In this document: positions 51,989 through 62,880 of the stretch, one piece after another | How positions within the stretch are numbered: the stretch's first letter is position 1 | Layout of the letters: each line of letters opens with the position of its first letter | Assembly: GCA_005502805.1 (NCBI GenBank) | Contig: SCMY01000003.1 | Span: 124,001 to 188,000, forward strand | DNA length: 64,000 nt | Direction of reading: 5' to 3' | DNA from: Rhizobiales bacterium 2SD | Lineage (GTDB): Bacteria > Pseudomonadota > Alphaproteobacteria > Rhizobiales > Beijerinckiaceae | Made by a program: the position numbers and the translations under genes | The notes under the pieces: generated by a model | What the model saw: only the letters and a program-made list of their open reading frames with translations | Told to the model about the DNA's origin: nothing | Databases searched by the model: none

Positions 51989-54205
51989 ATGACCCAAGAT
52001 GTGGCGGAAATGCCGGTCCCGAAGACGGTAGCTCCGGTTCCCGCGGCAGCAGTGCTGCATGTCGACGAGGAGCTGAGGCAGTCGCCGAAGCGCTTCATGA
52101 ACCGGGAACTGTCCTGGCTCCAGTTCAACCGGCGGGTGATGGAGGAGGCTTCCAACCGCAACCATCCGCTGCTGGAGCAGCTGCGTTTCCTCTCGATCTC
52201 GGCGAACAATCTCGACGAGTTCTTCATGGTCCGCGTCTCCGGCCTGCGCGAGCAGCTCAAGGCCGGCGTGGTGACGCCGAGCCAGGACGGCCTCAGCCCG
52301 GCCGAGCAGCTCGCGGCCCTGGGCGAGGGCGTCGCGGCCCTGACTCGCGACCAGCAGATCCGCTGGACCGAGCTCAAGCAGGATTTGGAAGCGAACAGGA
52401 TCGTGCTGCTGCGCCCGGCCGATATCGGCGCGCAGGACCGCATCTGGCTGGAAGACCGCTTCCTGCACTACGTCTTCCCGGTGCTGACGCCGCTGGCGAT
52501 CGACCCGGCTCATCCTTTCCCGTTCATCCCCAATCTCGGCTTCACCATCGCGCTGGCGCTGGAGCGGGTCAGTGACGGGCGCGCGCTCGACGCGCTGATC
52601 CGCGTGCCGGTGAAGATGGACCGCTTCATCGAGCTGCCCGATCTCGCCCGCGAAGGCGTCCAGCGCTTCATCATGCTGGAGGATCTGGTCGCGCTCTTCA
52701 TCGGCAAGCTCTTTCCCGGCTACGAGGTCAAGGGCACCGGCTCCTTCCGCATCATCCGCGACTCCGATCTCGACATCGAGGAAGAGGCCGAGGACCTGGT
52801 CCGCGTCTTCGAGACCATGCTCAAGCAGCGCCGCCGCGGCGTCGTGATCCGGCTGGAGCTCCATGCCGACATGCCGGCGCATCTGCGCGACATGATCATC
52901 CGCGAGCTCAGGGTCGATCCCGACGAGGTCGTGGTCGTCGATGGCATGATCGCCCTGAACGAACTGTCCCAGCTCGTCGGCGCCGACCGGCCGGACCTGA
53001 AGTTCAAGCCTTACAATGCCCGCTTCCCTGAGCGGATTCGCGAGCATGGTGGCGACTGCTTCGCCGCGATCCGCCAGAAGGACCTGATCGTCCACCATCC
53101 CTATGAGAGCTTCGACGTCGTCGTGCAGTTCCTGCAGCAGGCGGCGCGCGACCCCAACGTGGTCGCGATCAAGCAGACGCTCTACCGGACCTCCTCGAAC
53201 TCGCCGATCGTCCAGGCGCTCGCCGAGGCGGCCGAGGCCGGCAAGTCGGTGACGGCGCTGGTCGAGCTCAAGGCCCGCTTCGACGAAGAGGCGAACATCC
53301 GCTGGGCCAAGGATCTGGAGCGCGCCGGTGTCCAGGTCGTCTACGGCTTCATCGAGCTCAAGACCCACGCCAAGCTCTCGATGGTGGTGCGCCGCGAGGC
53401 CGGGCAGTTCGTGACTTACTGCCATATCGCCACCGGCAACTATCACCCGATCACGGCGCGCATCTATACGGACGTCTCCTTCTTCACCGCCGATCCGGTG
53501 ATGGCGCAGGACGTCGCCCGCATCTTCAATTTCATCACCGGCTATGCCGAGCCGGCCGAGCTGGAGCGCATGGCGGTCTCGCCGGTCAACCTGAAGAAGC
53601 GCCTGCTCGACGACATCGCGGAAGAGGTCGCCCATGTGAAGGCCGGCCGCAAGGGCGCGATCTGGGGCAAATGCAACTCGCTTGTCGATCCCGAGATCAT
53701 CGACGCGCTCTACGACGCCAGCCAGGCCGGCGTGCAGATCGATTTCGTCGTGCGCGGCATCTGCTGCCTCAGGCCGGGCGTGCCGGGCCTCTCCGACAAT
53801 ATCCGCGTCAAGTCGATCGTCGGGCGCTTCCTGGAACACACCCGCGTCTACGCCTTCGGCGCCGGCCATGGGCTGCCTTCGCTCAAGGCCAAGGCCTACA
53901 TCTCCTCAGCCGACCTGATGCCGCGCAATCTCGACCGCCGCGTCGAGGCGCTGACGCCGATCCTGAACGCGACGGTCCACCAGCAATTGCTCGAGCAGAT
54001 CATGCTGGCGAACTTTCTCGACAACGAACAGAGCTGGACCATCTTGCCGGATGGCGGCTCGCGACGCATTGTCCCGCCATCGGCCGAAGAGTCGTTCAAC
54101 GCCCACAAGTATTTCATGACGAATCCGAGCCTGTCTGGTCGTGGAAAATCTCTCTCGAGTTCGAGCCCGCGAAGCCTCTCCCGTCGCGCCGGCAAGAAGG
54201 CCTGA
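51989..54205 (+). CDS. ppk: Polyphosphate kinase 1
   Basis: This 738-residue enzyme polymerises the ATP gamma-phosphate into polyphosphate. The autophosphorylated histidine is His460 in [10 protein letters not shown] and the second essential one is His617 in [11 protein letters not shown]. Their spacing of 157 equals that of His435 and His592 in E. coli PPK1. The N-terminus [20 protein letters not shown] and [19 protein letters not shown] are canonical. The start [12 protein letters not shown] at 51989 was chosen; a GTG at 51953 is possible. The end overlaps ppx by 65 bases. Confidence 0.96.
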   Translation: MTQDVAEMPVPKTVAPVPAAAVLHVDEELRQSPKRFMNRELSWLQFNRRVMEEASNRNHPLLEQLRFLSISANNLDEFFMVRVSGLREQLKAGVVTPSQDGLSPAEQLAALGEGVAALTRDQQIRWTELKQDLEANRIVLLRPADIGAQDRIWLEDRFLHYVFPVLTPLAIDPAHPFPFIPNLGFTIALALERVSDGRALDALIRVPVKMDRFIELPDLAREGVQRFIMLEDLVALFIGKLFPGYEVKGTGSFRIIRDSDLDIEEEAEDLVRVFETMLKQRRRGVVIRLELHADMPAHLRDMIIRELRVDPDEVVVVDGMIALNELSQLVGADRPDLKFKPYNARFPERIREHGGDCFAAIRQKDLIVHHPYESFDVVVQFLQQAARDPNVVAIKQTLYRTSSNSPIVQALAEAAEAGKSVTALVELKARFDEEANIRWAKDLERAGVQVVYGFIELKTHAKLSMVVRREAGQFVTYCHIATGNYHPITARIYTDVSFFTADPVMAQDVARIFNFITGYAEPAELERMAVSPVNLKKRLLDDIAEEVAHVKAGRKGAIWGKCNSLVDPEIIDALYDASQAGVQIDFVVRGICCLRPGVPGLSDNIRVKSIVGRFLEHTRVYAFGAGHGLPSLKAKAYISSADLMPRNLDRRVEALTPILNATVHQQLLEQIMLANFLDNEQSWTILPDGGSRRIVPPSAEESFNAHKYFMTNPSLSGRGKSLSSSSPRSLSRRAGKKA

Positions 54206-55703
54206 GCAGGCCTCGGGCCGTCTGAGCGTCGGCGACACCATCGCGATCATCGACATCGGCTCGAACTCGGTCCGCCTCGTCGTCTACGAGAACCTGTCGC
54301 GGGCGCCCGCGCAGGTCTTCAACGAGAAGGAGATGGCGGGCCTCGGCCGGCAGGTCGCCTCGACCGGCATGCTGGCGCAGGACGCGATCGACAAGGCGCT
54401 CTCGGCGCTCGTGCGCTTCCGCATCCTCTGCGAGGCGATGCATGTCGGGCAGCTCAGGGTCATCGCCACGGCGGCGGCCCGCTATGCCTCGAACGGTCCT
54501 GATTTCATCGCGCGCGCCGAAGCCGCCGTCGGCCAGCCGATCGAGCTCATTTCCGGCGACCGCGAGGCCTATCTCTCGGCGCTCGGCGTGATCTCGGGCT
54601 TCGACCAGCCGCACGGCGTCGTCGGAGACCTCGGCGGTGGCTCGCTCGAACTGATCTCGGTCGACGGCGACAAGGTCGGGGAGGGGATCAGCCTGCCGCT
54701 CGGCGGCCTTGCCCTGATCGACCGCTCGAAGAATTCGATGAAGGCGGCCGAGAAGATCGTCCGCGACGATCTCGACCATCATCCGCAGCTCGCCGCCATG
54801 CGCGGGCGCGACTTCTACGCGGTCGGGGGCACCTGGCGCGCGCTGGCGACGCTGCACCAGCGCCAGTCCGGCTACCCACTCAACGTCATGCACGGTTATA
54901 TCGTGCCGGCCCGCGAGGCGAGCGACTTCGTCCGCCTGGTCGAGCGCGCCGACGCCTCGATGCTCGAAGCGATCGAGTCGGTTTCCTCGGCCAGGCGTCC
55001 GCTGCTCGCCTATGGTGCGCTGGTGCTCGACCAGATCATCAAGCGCGGCCGGCCGCGCAATGTCGTGATCTCAGCCAACGGCGTGCGCGAAGGCCTGCTG
55101 CACGAGCAGCTCGACCAGGCTGAGCGCTCGGCCGACGCGCTGCTGCGCGGCGCCGAGGACTACAACCAGCTGCGCGCACGCGATCCGCGCCATGCCGCCG
55201 ACCTGATCGCCTGGACCGACAAGCTCGTCGCCAGCGCCTATCCACATGACGACCCGGCGCTCCAGCGGCTGCAGCTCGCCGCCTGCCTGCTCTCCGACAT
55301 CGGCTGGCGCGCCCATCCCGATTATCGCGGCGAGCAGACGCTCAACGTCATAGCCCATGCCTCGTTCAGCGGCGTCGACCATGCCGGCCGCGCCTTCCTC
55401 GCGCTGACGGCGTTCTATCGCTATGCCGGCCTGAAGGCCTCGGCCCCGGCGGCCGAAGGGTTGCGGCGCTTGCTGACGACGCGCTTGCTCGAACGCATGC
55501 ACATCCTCGCCGCGGCCTTCAGGGTCGCCTATCTGATCTCGGCCGGCATGCCCGGCATCCTGCCGCGTGCGCCGTTGACCTGCGTCGACGGCCGGCTTGT
55601 CCTGCGCTTGCCGGACGATCTGAAATCGCTCGCGAGCGAGCGCGTCACCGGGCGGCTGAAGCAGCTCGCCAAGCTGCTTGGGCGCGAGATCGACATCCGC
55701 TGA
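54141..55703 (+). CDS. ppx: Exopolyphosphatase (Ppx/GppA family)
   Basis: This 520-residue enzyme removes terminal phosphates from polyphosphate, opposing PPK. The ASKHA-fold motifs are [16 protein letters not shown] (36-51), [15 protein letters not shown] and [12 protein letters not shown] helical HD-like domain forms the C-terminal half. The only plausible start upstream of the DIGSNS motif is GTG at 54141, inside ppk, giving an overlap of 65 bases and 35 poorly conserved residues before the fold. A start further in, at an alternative codon near 54220, cannot be excluded. Translational coupling would balance synthesis and breakdown. Confidence 0.93.
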   Translation: MENLSRVRAREASPVAPARRPEQASGRLSVGDTIAIIDIGSNSVRLVVYENLSRAPAQVFNEKEMAGLGRQVASTGMLAQDAIDKALSALVRFRILCEAMHVGQLRVIATAAARYASNGPDFIARAEAAVGQPIELISGDREAYLSALGVISGFDQPHGVVGDLGGGSLELISVDGDKVGEGISLPLGGLALIDRSKNSMKAAEKIVRDDLDHHPQLAAMRGRDFYAVGGTWRALATLHQRQSGYPLNVMHGYIVPAREASDFVRLVERADASMLEAIESVSSARRPLLAYGALVLDQIIKRGRPRNVVISANGVREGLLHEQLDQAERSADALLRGAEDYNQLRARDPRHAADLIAWTDKLVASAYPHDDPALQRLQLAACLLSDIGWRAHPDYRGEQTLNVIAHASFSGVDHAGRAFLALTAFYRYAGLKASAPAAEGLRRLLTTRLLERMHILAAAFRVAYLISAGMPGILPRAPLTCVDGRLVLRLPDDLKSLASERVTGRLKQLAKLLGREIDIR

Positions 55704-55717
55704 GCGGATAGGCCGAC

Positions 55718-56494
55718 CTAGCGTGTCATCAGGCTCTGGAACGCCGTCGGCTGGAGCGAGATTCGGCCGATGAACGGCCGGTCATGCGCCAGGATGACGA
55801 AATAGGCGGCGGAGGCGACAAGCACGTAGAGATGGGCGGCAACGATCTGCATGCGGAAGGCGTGACTGTTGCAGACGATGATCGCCAGCAGGGTCGTCGT
55901 CGAGATCAGCCACATCGCGAACCATTGCGCCCAGGTGATTCCGGCGACCGAGGCGGTGAGCCGTGCGAGCCGGGCGTGGCGGATTTCCAGCAGCTGATTG
56001 AGCAGTGGTGAGTAGGCGGCGGCAGTGTTGAGCTGCGACACCAGGTGGATCGCGCCGAGCAGGTGTTTCTCCGACCGGTCGAAGACCGGGTCGCTGACCG
56101 GCATGCTCCTGGCCATGGCCGGCCAATCGACGGTGACGACATCGCGAAGATAGGCCTGAAGTCCGGAGGTCAGCGCGGAACGCGCTTCCTCGGGCAGGAC
56201 CACGGAAAGGGTGAGCGCCGTCTCGACTGCATCCGCCTCGCGCTGCACGGCAGTCCGTGCCGATACCGCATCGTTCCAGATGCCCGCCGCCGAGAAGGCG
56301 ACGATCAGCGCAAACAACCCCCCGCAGGCATTGATGACGGAATCCCGGATCGGCAGTGGCTCGTCCAGCCGATGGCCCAGTCGCGGGATGGCGAAGCGGA
56401 CAAGGCCGATCAGGAGCCAGCAGACTGCGATGCTCAGCGCCAGCACGGCGAGGAACATCGCCACCAACGGCAATTGATGGAACAGGATGAACAC
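55718..56494 (-). CDS. DUF4239 membrane protein (bestrophin-like domain)
   Basis: This 258-residue protein has two N-terminal helices (PLVAMFLAVLALSIAVCWLL and VINACGGLFALIVAFSAAGI), a periplasmic or cytosolic helical region and two C-terminal helices (AMWLISTTTLLAIIVCNS, YVLVASAAYFVILA). The motif SGLQAYLRDVV is found in DUF4239 proteins, which resemble bestrophin-type channels but have no proven function. It converges on ppx with 14 bases between the stops and lies 110 bases from rnd on the same strand. Confidence 0.8.
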   Translation of the reverse strand: MFILFHQLPLVAMFLAVLALSIAVCWLLIGLVRFAIPRLGHRLDEPLPIRDSVINACGGLFALIVAFSAAGIWNDAVSARTAVQREADAVETALTLSVVLPEEARSALTSGLQAYLRDVVTVDWPAMARSMPVSDPVFDRSEKHLLGAIHLVSQLNTAAAYSPLLNQLLEIRHARLARLTASVAGITWAQWFAMWLISTTTLLAIIVCNSHAFRMQIVAAHLYVLVASAAYFVILAHDRPFIGRISLQPTAFQSLMTR

Positions 56495-56604
56495 GTCGCC
56501 CCCGCAAACCGCCAGCGCTCGGTAAGGCAGCAGACCTCAGCTCGATCCCGGCGGACAAGTCCCCTTCGCCGATTAGCCGAGGACAACCGCCTCGTTGCTG
56601 TCCG

Positions 56605-57744
56605 CTACCCGACCGTCACGCGCCCGCGCACGATCTTCAGCGCCAGAGAGCCGTTCTTCAGCGCCAGCGCCTTTTCGCCGAAGATCTCGCGGCGCCAGCC
56701 ATGCAGCGCCGGCACATCGGCCTCGTCATTGCTGGCGATTTCCTCGAGATCGTCGGTGGAGGCGATGATCTTCGGCGCGACGCGCTCGGCGTCGGCTGTC
56801 GCCTTGAGCAGCACCTTGAGCAGGTCGAGCACGGCGCCGTTGCCCGGCCGACCGCGCTCGCGCTCCAGCCGGGGCAGGCTGCGCGGGTCGATCGCCAGCG
56901 CCCGCTCGACTGCGGCAATCACCTCGCCGCCGGCGCGCGAGCGCTCGAATCCGTTCGGAACCGAACGCAGTTCGCCGAGCGCCTCGGCCGAACGCGGAGC
57001 GCGCTGGACGATATCCATCAGCGCATCGTCCTTGAGCACGCGTTGGCGCGGCACGTCGCGGCTTTGAGCCTCGCGCTCGCGCCAGGCGGCGAGCTCCATC
57101 AGCACCGCCAGCTCCTTCGGCTTGCGCAGGCGCCCCTTGAGGCGCTGCCAGGCGTTCTCGGGCTTGACCTCGTAGGTGCCGGGCGAGTTCAGCACCGCCA
57201 TCTCCTCGGCGACCCAGCTCTCGCGGCCGCTGGCGGCGAGATCTGCCTTCAGCGCGAGGTAGATGTCGCGCAGATGGGTGACGTCCGATTCGGCGTAGAC
57301 CAGCTGCGCCTCGCTGAGCGGCCGGCGCGACCAGTCGGTGAAGCGCGAGGACTTGTCGATCCGCGCCTTGGCGAGGTCGTTGACCAGCTGCTCGTAGCCG
57401 ACCGAGTCGCCATAGCCGCAGACCATGGCGGCGACCTGCGTGTCGAACAGCGGGGTCGGCAGCACGCGGCCGAGCATCCAGACGATTTCGAGGTCCTGCC
57501 GGGCCGCGTGGAAGACCTTGACCACGTTCTGGTCGGTCATCAGCGCCATGAAGGGGGCGAGATCGAGCCCCTCCGCCAGCGGGTCGACCATCACCGCCTC
57601 GTCCGGCGAGGCGATCTGGATCAGGCAGAGCTTCGGGTAATAGGTCGTCTCGCGCAGGAACTCGGTGTCGACGGTGACGAACGGGTGCAGGGCGAGGCGG
57701 GAGCAGGCGGAGGCCAACTCTTCGGTGGTATTGATCAGCTTCAT
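56605..57744 (-). CDS. rnd: Ribonuclease D
   Basis: This 379-residue 3'-5' exoribonuclease trims tRNA precursors. The DEDDy active site is visible: Asp26 and Glu28 in [10 protein letters not shown], the aspartate in [12 protein letters not shown], and Tyr/Asp in [18 protein letters not shown] domains follow ([20 protein letters not shown] and later). The start [15 protein letters not shown] at 57744 is the usual one. It diverges from aspS. Confidence 0.95.
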   Translation of the reverse strand: MKLINTTEELASACSRLALHPFVTVDTEFLRETTYYPKLCLIQIASPDEAVMVDPLAEGLDLAPFMALMTDQNVVKVFHAARQDLEIVWMLGRVLPTPLFDTQVAAMVCGYGDSVGYEQLVNDLAKARIDKSSRFTDWSRRPLSEAQLVYAESDVTHLRDIYLALKADLAASGRESWVAEEMAVLNSPGTYEVKPENAWQRLKGRLRKPKELAVLMELAAWREREAQSRDVPRQRVLKDDALMDIVQRAPRSAEALGELRSVPNGFERSRAGGEVIAAVERALAIDPRSLPRLERERGRPGNGAVLDLLKVLLKATADAERVAPKIIASTDDLEEIASNDEADVPALHGWRREIFGEKALALKNGSLALKIVRGRVTVG

Positions 57745-57879
57745 GGCAGGCGCTCTTAGCAGATGAAAGCGCGCCATGTCGCGGGCGTTCTTGACAACCG
57801 CGCCGCGCGCGTGTGGTTACGGCGCCAAATCGCTTGCGCGCCCGACCACGGCCGCATGGACGCCCGGAAAGCTGAACCC

Positions 57880-59664
57880 GTGACCCTGCATCGCTACCGT
57901 TCCCACACCTGCGGCGCGCTCCGCGAGAGCGACATCGGCGCCTCCGTGCGCCTCTCCGGCTGGTGCCATCGCATCCGCGACCATGGCGGCGTGCTCTTCA
58001 TCGACCTGCGCGACCATTACGGTCTGACCCAGGTCGTGGTCGATCCGGATTCGCCGGCCTTCGCCGACGCCGAGAAGGCCCGCTCGGAGTGGGTCATCCG
58101 CATCGACGGCAAGGTGAAGCCGCGCCTTGCAGGCACCGAGAACGCCAACCTCGCCACCGGCGCGGTCGAGGTCTTCGCCACGGCGCTCGAAGTGCTGGGG
58201 CCGTCGGCCGAATTGCCGCTGCCGGTCTTCGGCGACCTCGAATATCCCGAGGACACCCGCCTGAAGTACCGCTTCCTCGATCTGCGCCGCGACAAGCTGC
58301 ACAGCAACATCATGCTGCGCACCAGGGTGATCGACTCGCTGCGCCGGCGCATGCAGGCGTCGGGCTTCTCCGAGTTCCAGACGCCGATCCTGACCGCGTC
58401 GAGCCCCGAGGGTGCGCGCGACTTCCTGGTGCCGAGCCGTCTGCATGCCGGCAAGTTCTACGCCCTGCCGCAGGCGCCGCAGCAGTACAAGCAGCTGCTG
58501 ATGATGGCCGGCTTCGACCGCTACTTCCAGATCGCGCCCTGCTTCCGCGACGAGGATCCGCGCGCCGACCGCCTGCCGGGCGAGTTCTATCAGCTCGACG
58601 TCGAGATGAGCTTCGTCGAGCAGGAGGACGTCTTCGCCACGATGGAGCCGGTGATCGCCGGTGTCTTCGAGGAGTTCGGCGAGGGCAAGTCGGTCACCCG
58701 CAACTGGCCGCGCATTCCCTATGCCGAGGCTATTCGCAAATACGGCTCCGACAAGCCGGACCTGCGCAACCCGATCGAGATGCAGGACGTCTCCGAGCAT
58801 TTCCGCGGCTCGGGCTTCAAGGTCTTCGCCCGCATCCTCGAGGGCGAGAAGAACCGCGTCTGGGCGATTCCCGCGCCGGGCGGCGGCAGCCGCGCCTTCT
58901 GCGACCGAATGAACTCCTGGGCGCAGGGCGAGGGCCAGCCCGGCCTCGGTTATCTGATGGTCAAGGAAGGCGGCGAGGGGCAGGGCCCGATCGCCAACAA
59001 CATCGGCCCCGAGCGCGTCGCCGCGATCGTCGAGCAGATGGGCCTGAAGGCCGGCGACGCCTGCTTCTTCGCGGCCGGCGATCCCGACAAGTTCTACAAA
59101 TTCGCCGGCAGCGCCCGGAACAAGGTCGGCTCCGAGCTCGGGCTGATCGACGAGAACGCCTTCGCCTTCGCCTGGATCGTCGACTTCCCGATGTTCGAGT
59201 ACAACGAGGATGAGAAGAAGGTCGACTTCTCGCACAACCCGTTCTCGATGCCGCAGGGCGGTCTCAAGTCGCTGATGGAAGACGATCCGCTGGCGATCAA
59301 GGCGTTCCAGTACGACATCGCCTGCAACGGCTACGAGCTGGCGTCGGGCGGCATCCGCAACCACCGCCCCGAGGCGATGGTGAAGGCCTTCGAGATCGCC
59401 GGCTATGGCGAGGAGACGGTGATCGAGCGCTTCGGCGGCATGTACCGGGCCTTCCAGTACGGCGCGCCGCCGCATGGCGGCATGGCCGCCGGCGTCGATC
59501 GCATCATCATGCTGCTCGCCGGTGCGACCAATCTGCGCGAGGTCGCGCTGTTCCCGATGAACCAGCAGGCCGTCGATCTCCTGATGGGGGCGCCTTCGCC
59601 GGCGACGCCGAAGCAGCTGCGCGAGGCGCATCTGCGCGTGAACCTGCCCGAAAAGGAAGGTTGA
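57880..59664 (+). CDS. aspS: Aspartyl-tRNA synthetase
   Basis: This 594-residue class II synthetase charges tRNA(Asp), and also tRNA(Asn) where GatCAB completes Asn-tRNA, fitting the gatB gene at 33749. It has the anticodon OB-fold ([20 protein letters not shown]), motif 2 ([20 protein letters not shown]), the GAD bacterial insertion domain and motif 3 ([20 protein letters not shown]). The usual start HRYRSHTCG lies just after the GTG at 57880, which has GGAAAG upstream; an in-frame ATG at 57856 would add eight residues. It diverges from rnd with about 135 bases between. Confidence 0.95.
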   Translation: MTLHRYRSHTCGALRESDIGASVRLSGWCHRIRDHGGVLFIDLRDHYGLTQVVVDPDSPAFADAEKARSEWVIRIDGKVKPRLAGTENANLATGAVEVFATALEVLGPSAELPLPVFGDLEYPEDTRLKYRFLDLRRDKLHSNIMLRTRVIDSLRRRMQASGFSEFQTPILTASSPEGARDFLVPSRLHAGKFYALPQAPQQYKQLLMMAGFDRYFQIAPCFRDEDPRADRLPGEFYQLDVEMSFVEQEDVFATMEPVIAGVFEEFGEGKSVTRNWPRIPYAEAIRKYGSDKPDLRNPIEMQDVSEHFRGSGFKVFARILEGEKNRVWAIPAPGGGSRAFCDRMNSWAQGEGQPGLGYLMVKEGGEGQGPIANNIGPERVAAIVEQMGLKAGDACFFAAGDPDKFYKFAGSARNKVGSELGLIDENAFAFAWIVDFPMFEYNEDEKKVDFSHNPFSMPQGGLKSLMEDDPLAIKAFQYDIACNGYELASGGIRNHRPEAMVKAFEIAGYGEETVIERFGGMYRAFQYGAPPHGGMAAGVDRIIMLLAGATNLREVALFPMNQQAVDLLMGAPSPATPKQLREAHLRVNLPEKEG

Positions 59665-59671
59665 GCGAACC

Positions 59672-60043
59672 ATGGCCTTCCTGCCTGCCGGGCGAGCCTT
59701 GCTGCTCGCCTGCTTCGTCGCGCTGCCGCTCGGGGCCTGCGTCGCCGGTTCCGCCGACACTGCCTCCGGGCGAGCCTCGCTGCTGGCGACGACGGTCTCG
59801 CGCGCCGTCGCCTGCAAGGCCGGCTTGCCCCAGCGCACGACGCTGGATCGCTTCCTTGCCGCCGAGAAGGCGCGCGGGGCGAGTGATGAGCAGCTCGCGG
59901 CTGCCCGCTCGGCCTATGTCTCGGTCTCTGAGGCCGAGACGATCAACCAGGACGTCCGCCCGCAGCCTTGCACCTCTGAAGAGCGGGCGACGCTGCGCGG
60001 CAAGATGAACGATGTTCGCGCCGGCCGTTTCGAGGCGCTCTGA
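59672..60043 (+). CDS. Small putative lipoprotein, paralog 1
   Basis: This 123-residue protein has a lipoprotein signal with the lipobox LPLGAC (Cys23). The mature part has VSRAVACKAGLPQRTTLDRF and QPCTSEERATLRGKM. The next gene encodes a shorter protein with the same framework, so the two look like an old tandem duplication. It begins 7 bases after the aspS stop and is probably on the same transcript. I do not recognise the family. Anchoring in the inner or outer membrane is expected. Confidence 0.68.
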   Translation: MAFLPAGRALLLACFVALPLGACVAGSADTASGRASLLATTVSRAVACKAGLPQRTTLDRFLAAEKARGASDEQLAAARSAYVSVSEAETINQDVRPQPCTSEERATLRGKMNDVRAGRFEAL

Positions 60044-60049
60044 CCGTCC

Positions 60050-60352
60050 ATGGCCATGCTTAAGCCTTGTCTCGTCCTGTTCGCGGCAGCCGGCCTTGCC
60101 GGCTGCGTCGCGGTGGGGCCGATGCCGGGCACGCCCGAGTTCACCGCCGCGCAGGTTTCGCGCGCCTATGATTGCGGGCTGAGGGTTGATCGCGGCCGCA
60201 TCATCGCGCGCCTGCCGGTGGAGCAGCGCGGCCGCTTCGTCGCCGCCAATGCGAGCTATGCGGTGAAGTCCTATAACGCGCCCCGTCGCTGCGAGGCGTC
60301 CGAGCGTGAACGGCTCCAGGCGGAGCTGCGCCTCGGCGGCGCACGGCGCTGA
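60050..60352 (+). CDS. Small putative lipoprotein, paralog 2
   Basis: This 100-residue protein has the lipobox LAGC (Cys19) and a mature region with QVSRAYDCGLRVDRGRIIAR and RRCEASERERLQAEL. These match paralog 1 (VSRAxxCxxGL and CxxSERxxLxxxL) with a shortened middle. It starts 6 bases after paralog 1. The two conserved cysteines of the mature domain may form a disulfide. No function is known. Confidence 0.68.
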   Translation: MAMLKPCLVLFAAAGLAGCVAVGPMPGTPEFTAAQVSRAYDCGLRVDRGRIIARLPVEQRGRFVAANASYAVKSYNAPRRCEASERERLQAELRLGGARR

Positions 60353-60395
60353 TCGGCTCTTGCCGAACGCCGCTCACCCCGCACAGATGCAGGCC

Positions 60396-61319
60396 ATGAG
60401 CCATTCCGCCACCGACGTCACCGCCATCGTCGTCAGCTTCGACAGCGCGCAGGTGCTGCCGGCCTGCCTCGCTGCGCTGGTGGGCGAGGGCGTTTCGACC
60501 ATCGTCGTCGACAATGCCAGCGGCGACGCCTCGGCCGATGTCGCGGCGCGGAGCGGCGCCCGTGTCCTGCGCAATGAGCGCAACGAGGGCTATGGCCGCG
60601 CCAACAATCAGGGTGCACGCGCGGCGACGGCGCCCTTCATCCTGATCGTCAATCCCGATCTCGAAATCCAGCCCGGAGCGGTCGCGGCCTTGCTGGCGGC
60701 GGCTGAGGCCTATCCCGACGCGGCTGCGTTCGCGCCGCGCCTGGTCGAGCCCTCGGGCCGGGTCTTCCTGCAGCCGCGCTCGCTGCTCTCGCCCGATCAT
60801 CTCAACCGGGCGCGCCGGATCACCTTGCCGGAAGGCGATGCCTGCCTACCGTTCCTGTCGGGCGCCTGCCTGCTGCTGCGGCGCGAGGTCTTCCTGGCGC
60901 TCGGTGGCTTCGACCCGGCGATCTTCCTGTTCTACGAGGATGACGATCTCTGCCGCCGCCTGCGCGAGGCTGGCCATGCGCTGATCCATGTCGATGGCGC
61001 CGGCGCCCGGCACGGCCGCGGCAAGTCGAGCGCGCCGTTGCCGCAGCGCCGCTTCACGGCGCGCTGGCATCTGGCCTGGTCGGAGTACCATGTTGCGCGC
61101 AAATGGGGGCTGCCGCGGCCCGGCCTTGGGAAGATCGTCGAAAATCTCGCCAAGGCAATCGGTTACGGGCTGATCTTGAATCGCGACAAGATGTACGCCC
61201 ATGCCGGCTCGGCGCTGGGTGCGCTCGCCGGCCGCGCCGGCCGCAGTGCGCTGGCGCGGCAGGGGCTGAGCGAGCAGCCTACGCTCAGAGATGCAGGTCC
61301 TTCATCGGCGTCGCGATGA
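60396..61319 (+). CDS. Glycosyltransferase family 2 protein (rhamnosyltransferase-like)
   Basis: This 307-residue GT-A enzyme resembles WbbL-type dTDP-rhamnosyltransferases that act in cell-surface glycan assembly. The motifs are TAIVVSFDSAQVLPACLAAL, the nucleotide-sugar region VVDNASGD (37-44), RNEGYGRANNQGA, the metal-binding NPDLEI (86-91) and FYEDDDLCRRLREAGHAL. The start MSHSATDVTAIVV at 60396 fits the family; ATG at 60387 is an alternative. The C-terminus overlaps the convergent methyltransferase gene by 35 bases. It is not followed by other glycan genes on its strand. Confidence 0.88.
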   Translation: MSHSATDVTAIVVSFDSAQVLPACLAALVGEGVSTIVVDNASGDASADVAARSGARVLRNERNEGYGRANNQGARAATAPFILIVNPDLEIQPGAVAALLAAAEAYPDAAAFAPRLVEPSGRVFLQPRSLLSPDHLNRARRITLPEGDACLPFLSGACLLLRREVFLALGGFDPAIFLFYEDDDLCRRLREAGHALIHVDGAGARHGRGKSSAPLPQRRFTARWHLAWSEYHVARKWGLPRPGLGKIVENLAKAIGYGLILNRDKMYAHAGSALGALAGRAGRSALARQGLSEQPTLRDAGPSSASR

Positions 61320-62103
61320 TCCGGCGGATCTCGCGCAGCTGGCGCATGACGAGTCGGCCCTTGCGCATGAAATTGCTGGAGCCGGCGAGCAATTCCGCCT
61401 CGCGTGCGGCGAAGGCTGCCTTACCGCTCTGAGCCGGGATCGGGCTGACCGCGCCCGGCGCATCGGCGAGGCCGGCGGCGTTGATCTCGGCCAGCACCGG
61501 CTCGGCCCCGCGCAGGCTCTTGCCGATCGCGATCCGCGCTGCGTCGAGTCGGCTCTGGCCCGCATCGAGCACGGGCTTCTGCATCACAGCGCTCGAATCG
61601 CGCCATTGGATGCCCTTGCGATAGGCCGGCACCCATTGCACCTGCGCCTCGAGCAGGTTGAGGCCGGCATAGCGGGCGAGCGCCGCGAAGGCGTCGTCGT
61701 AGAAGCGCCAGCAATCGACCGGGAAGCGATGGCGTGGCCCGCCGCCGGGCGAGGTGATGAAGGCAAGGCCGTTGCCCTTCAGCACGCGGGAGATCTCCAG
61801 GATGGTGATCCAGAAATACTCGGCGTGCTCGAAGACCTCGGAGCAGGTGACGACGTCGACGGAGCCGGTGGCGATCTCCTTCCAGTCATAGGGGTCGGCG
61901 ACCACGACCTCGACGTTCAGTCCTGGTTCGATGTCCATGCCGACCAGCGTCCAGGCCGGATTGCCCATCACGTCGCGATTGGACAGCGACTGGCCGTCGA
62001 CGATAGCGGAGCCGACATCGAGCACCGTGAGAGGGGTCGTCTCGACATCGGCGAGATAGGCCTTGCGGAAGACCCGCGCCTTGTCGTTCGCGGAGGCGTG
62101 CAT
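61285..62103 (-). CDS. Class I SAM-dependent methyltransferase
   Basis: This 272-residue protein has the Rossmann methyltransferase core: motif I TVLDVGSAIVDGQSL, then GMDIEPGLNVEVVVADPYDW, VDVVTCSEVFEHAEYFWITI and LKGNGLAFITSPGGG. The C-terminal 90 residues are specific and of unknown role. The start MHASANDKARVFRKAYLADV at 62103 was chosen, but no strong ribosome-binding site is seen and a non-ATG start further upstream is possible. Neighbouring glycosyltransferase and acetyltransferase genes suggest that a surface sugar or lipid is methylated. Confidence 0.82.
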   Translation of the reverse strand: MHASANDKARVFRKAYLADVETTPLTVLDVGSAIVDGQSLSNRDVMGNPAWTLVGMDIEPGLNVEVVVADPYDWKEIATGSVDVVTCSEVFEHAEYFWITILEISRVLKGNGLAFITSPGGGPRHRFPVDCWRFYDDAFAALARYAGLNLLEAQVQWVPAYRKGIQWRDSSAVMQKPVLDAGQSRLDAARIAIGKSLRGAEPVLAEINAAGLADAPGAVSPIPAQSGKAAFAAREAELLAGSSNFMRKGRLVMRQLREIRRIIATPMKDLHL

Positions 62104-62186
62104 GAAACCGTCCAGATCGGGAGAGGTATTGCAGAGAAGCTCGGAAGCAGGCTCTAGCCGAGCCGACCGGCCTTCTCCAGCTGATT

Positions 62187-62870
62187 TTATGACGCGGCGC
62201 CGGGCAGATCCTCGATCCGCTCCGACAACAACGTCGGAATGAGCCGCCTGACCTCGGCTTCCGGCAGCAGCCACCATTCGCTGCGCAGCAGCGCGGCGAT
62301 CCGTTCATCGCTCATCCGATAGCGCACGACACGGGCCGGATTGCCGGCGACGATCGCATAGGGTGGCACGTCCTTCGCCACCACCGCGCGTGCCGCCACC
62401 ACCGCGCCGTGCCCGATGGTGACGCCCGAGAGGATCAGCGCCTGCGAACCCAGCCAGACGTCGTGGCCGATGACGGTGTCGCCGCGCGAGACATGGCTGC
62501 CGTCGAGGCCCACCGCTTCCGGCCAGAGGCCGGGCAGGGCCGGGAACGGGTAGGTCGTCGCCCATTCGGTGCGGTGATTGCCACCGAGCATGATCTCGAC
62601 GCCGTCGGCGATCGAGCAATAGCGGCCGATGGTGAGCTTCGAGCCGCTCTCGGCGAAGCGCACCTTCGGCCGGCCATAGGTGTAGGCGCCGATCGCGATC
62701 TGCCCGCGCCGGCGCGCCAGCAGATGGGCAAGATGCAGGCGCGTCTGATTATGCGGATTGATCCAGCGGCGCAGATAGCTGCGTGGGCCAGTCGGAAGAC
62801 CGGCCCACCAGATGGCGAGCGCACCCGGACGCCAGTCGGCGTCCGGAGCAGGTAAATTCGGCGAACTCAA
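62187..62870 (-). CDS. CatB-related O-acetyltransferase (left-handed beta-helix)
   Basis: This 227-residue protein has hexapeptide repeats of the xenobiotic/CatB acetyltransferase type: [20 protein letters not shown], with the catalytic-type histidine, then [20 protein letters not shown] and [20 protein letters not shown]. It acetylates hydroxyl groups of sugars or antibiotics. The best start is TTG at 62870, because the upstream stop overlaps the ribosome-binding site TGAGG just before it; no ATG lies in the conserved region. It lies 11 bases after the unknown gene at 62881 and 83 bases before the methyltransferase gene, all on the minus strand. Confidence 0.85.
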   Translation of the reverse strand: MSSPNLPAPDADWRPGALAIWWAGLPTGPRSYLRRWINPHNQTRLHLAHLLARRRGQIAIGAYTYGRPKVRFAESGSKLTIGRYCSIADGVEIMLGGNHRTEWATTYPFPALPGLWPEAVGLDGSHVSRGDTVIGHDVWLGSQALILSGVTIGHGAVVAARAVVAKDVPPYAIVAGNPARVVRYRMSDERIAALLRSEWWLLPEAEVRRLIPTLLSERIEDLPGAAS

Positions 62871-62880
62871 TGCCTGGACC

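Noticed and set aside
51872..53869. Long minus-strand open frame opposite ppk
   Set aside because: It is antisense to a canonical PPK1 with both catalytic histidines; similar shadows occur opposite aspS and the RND pump.
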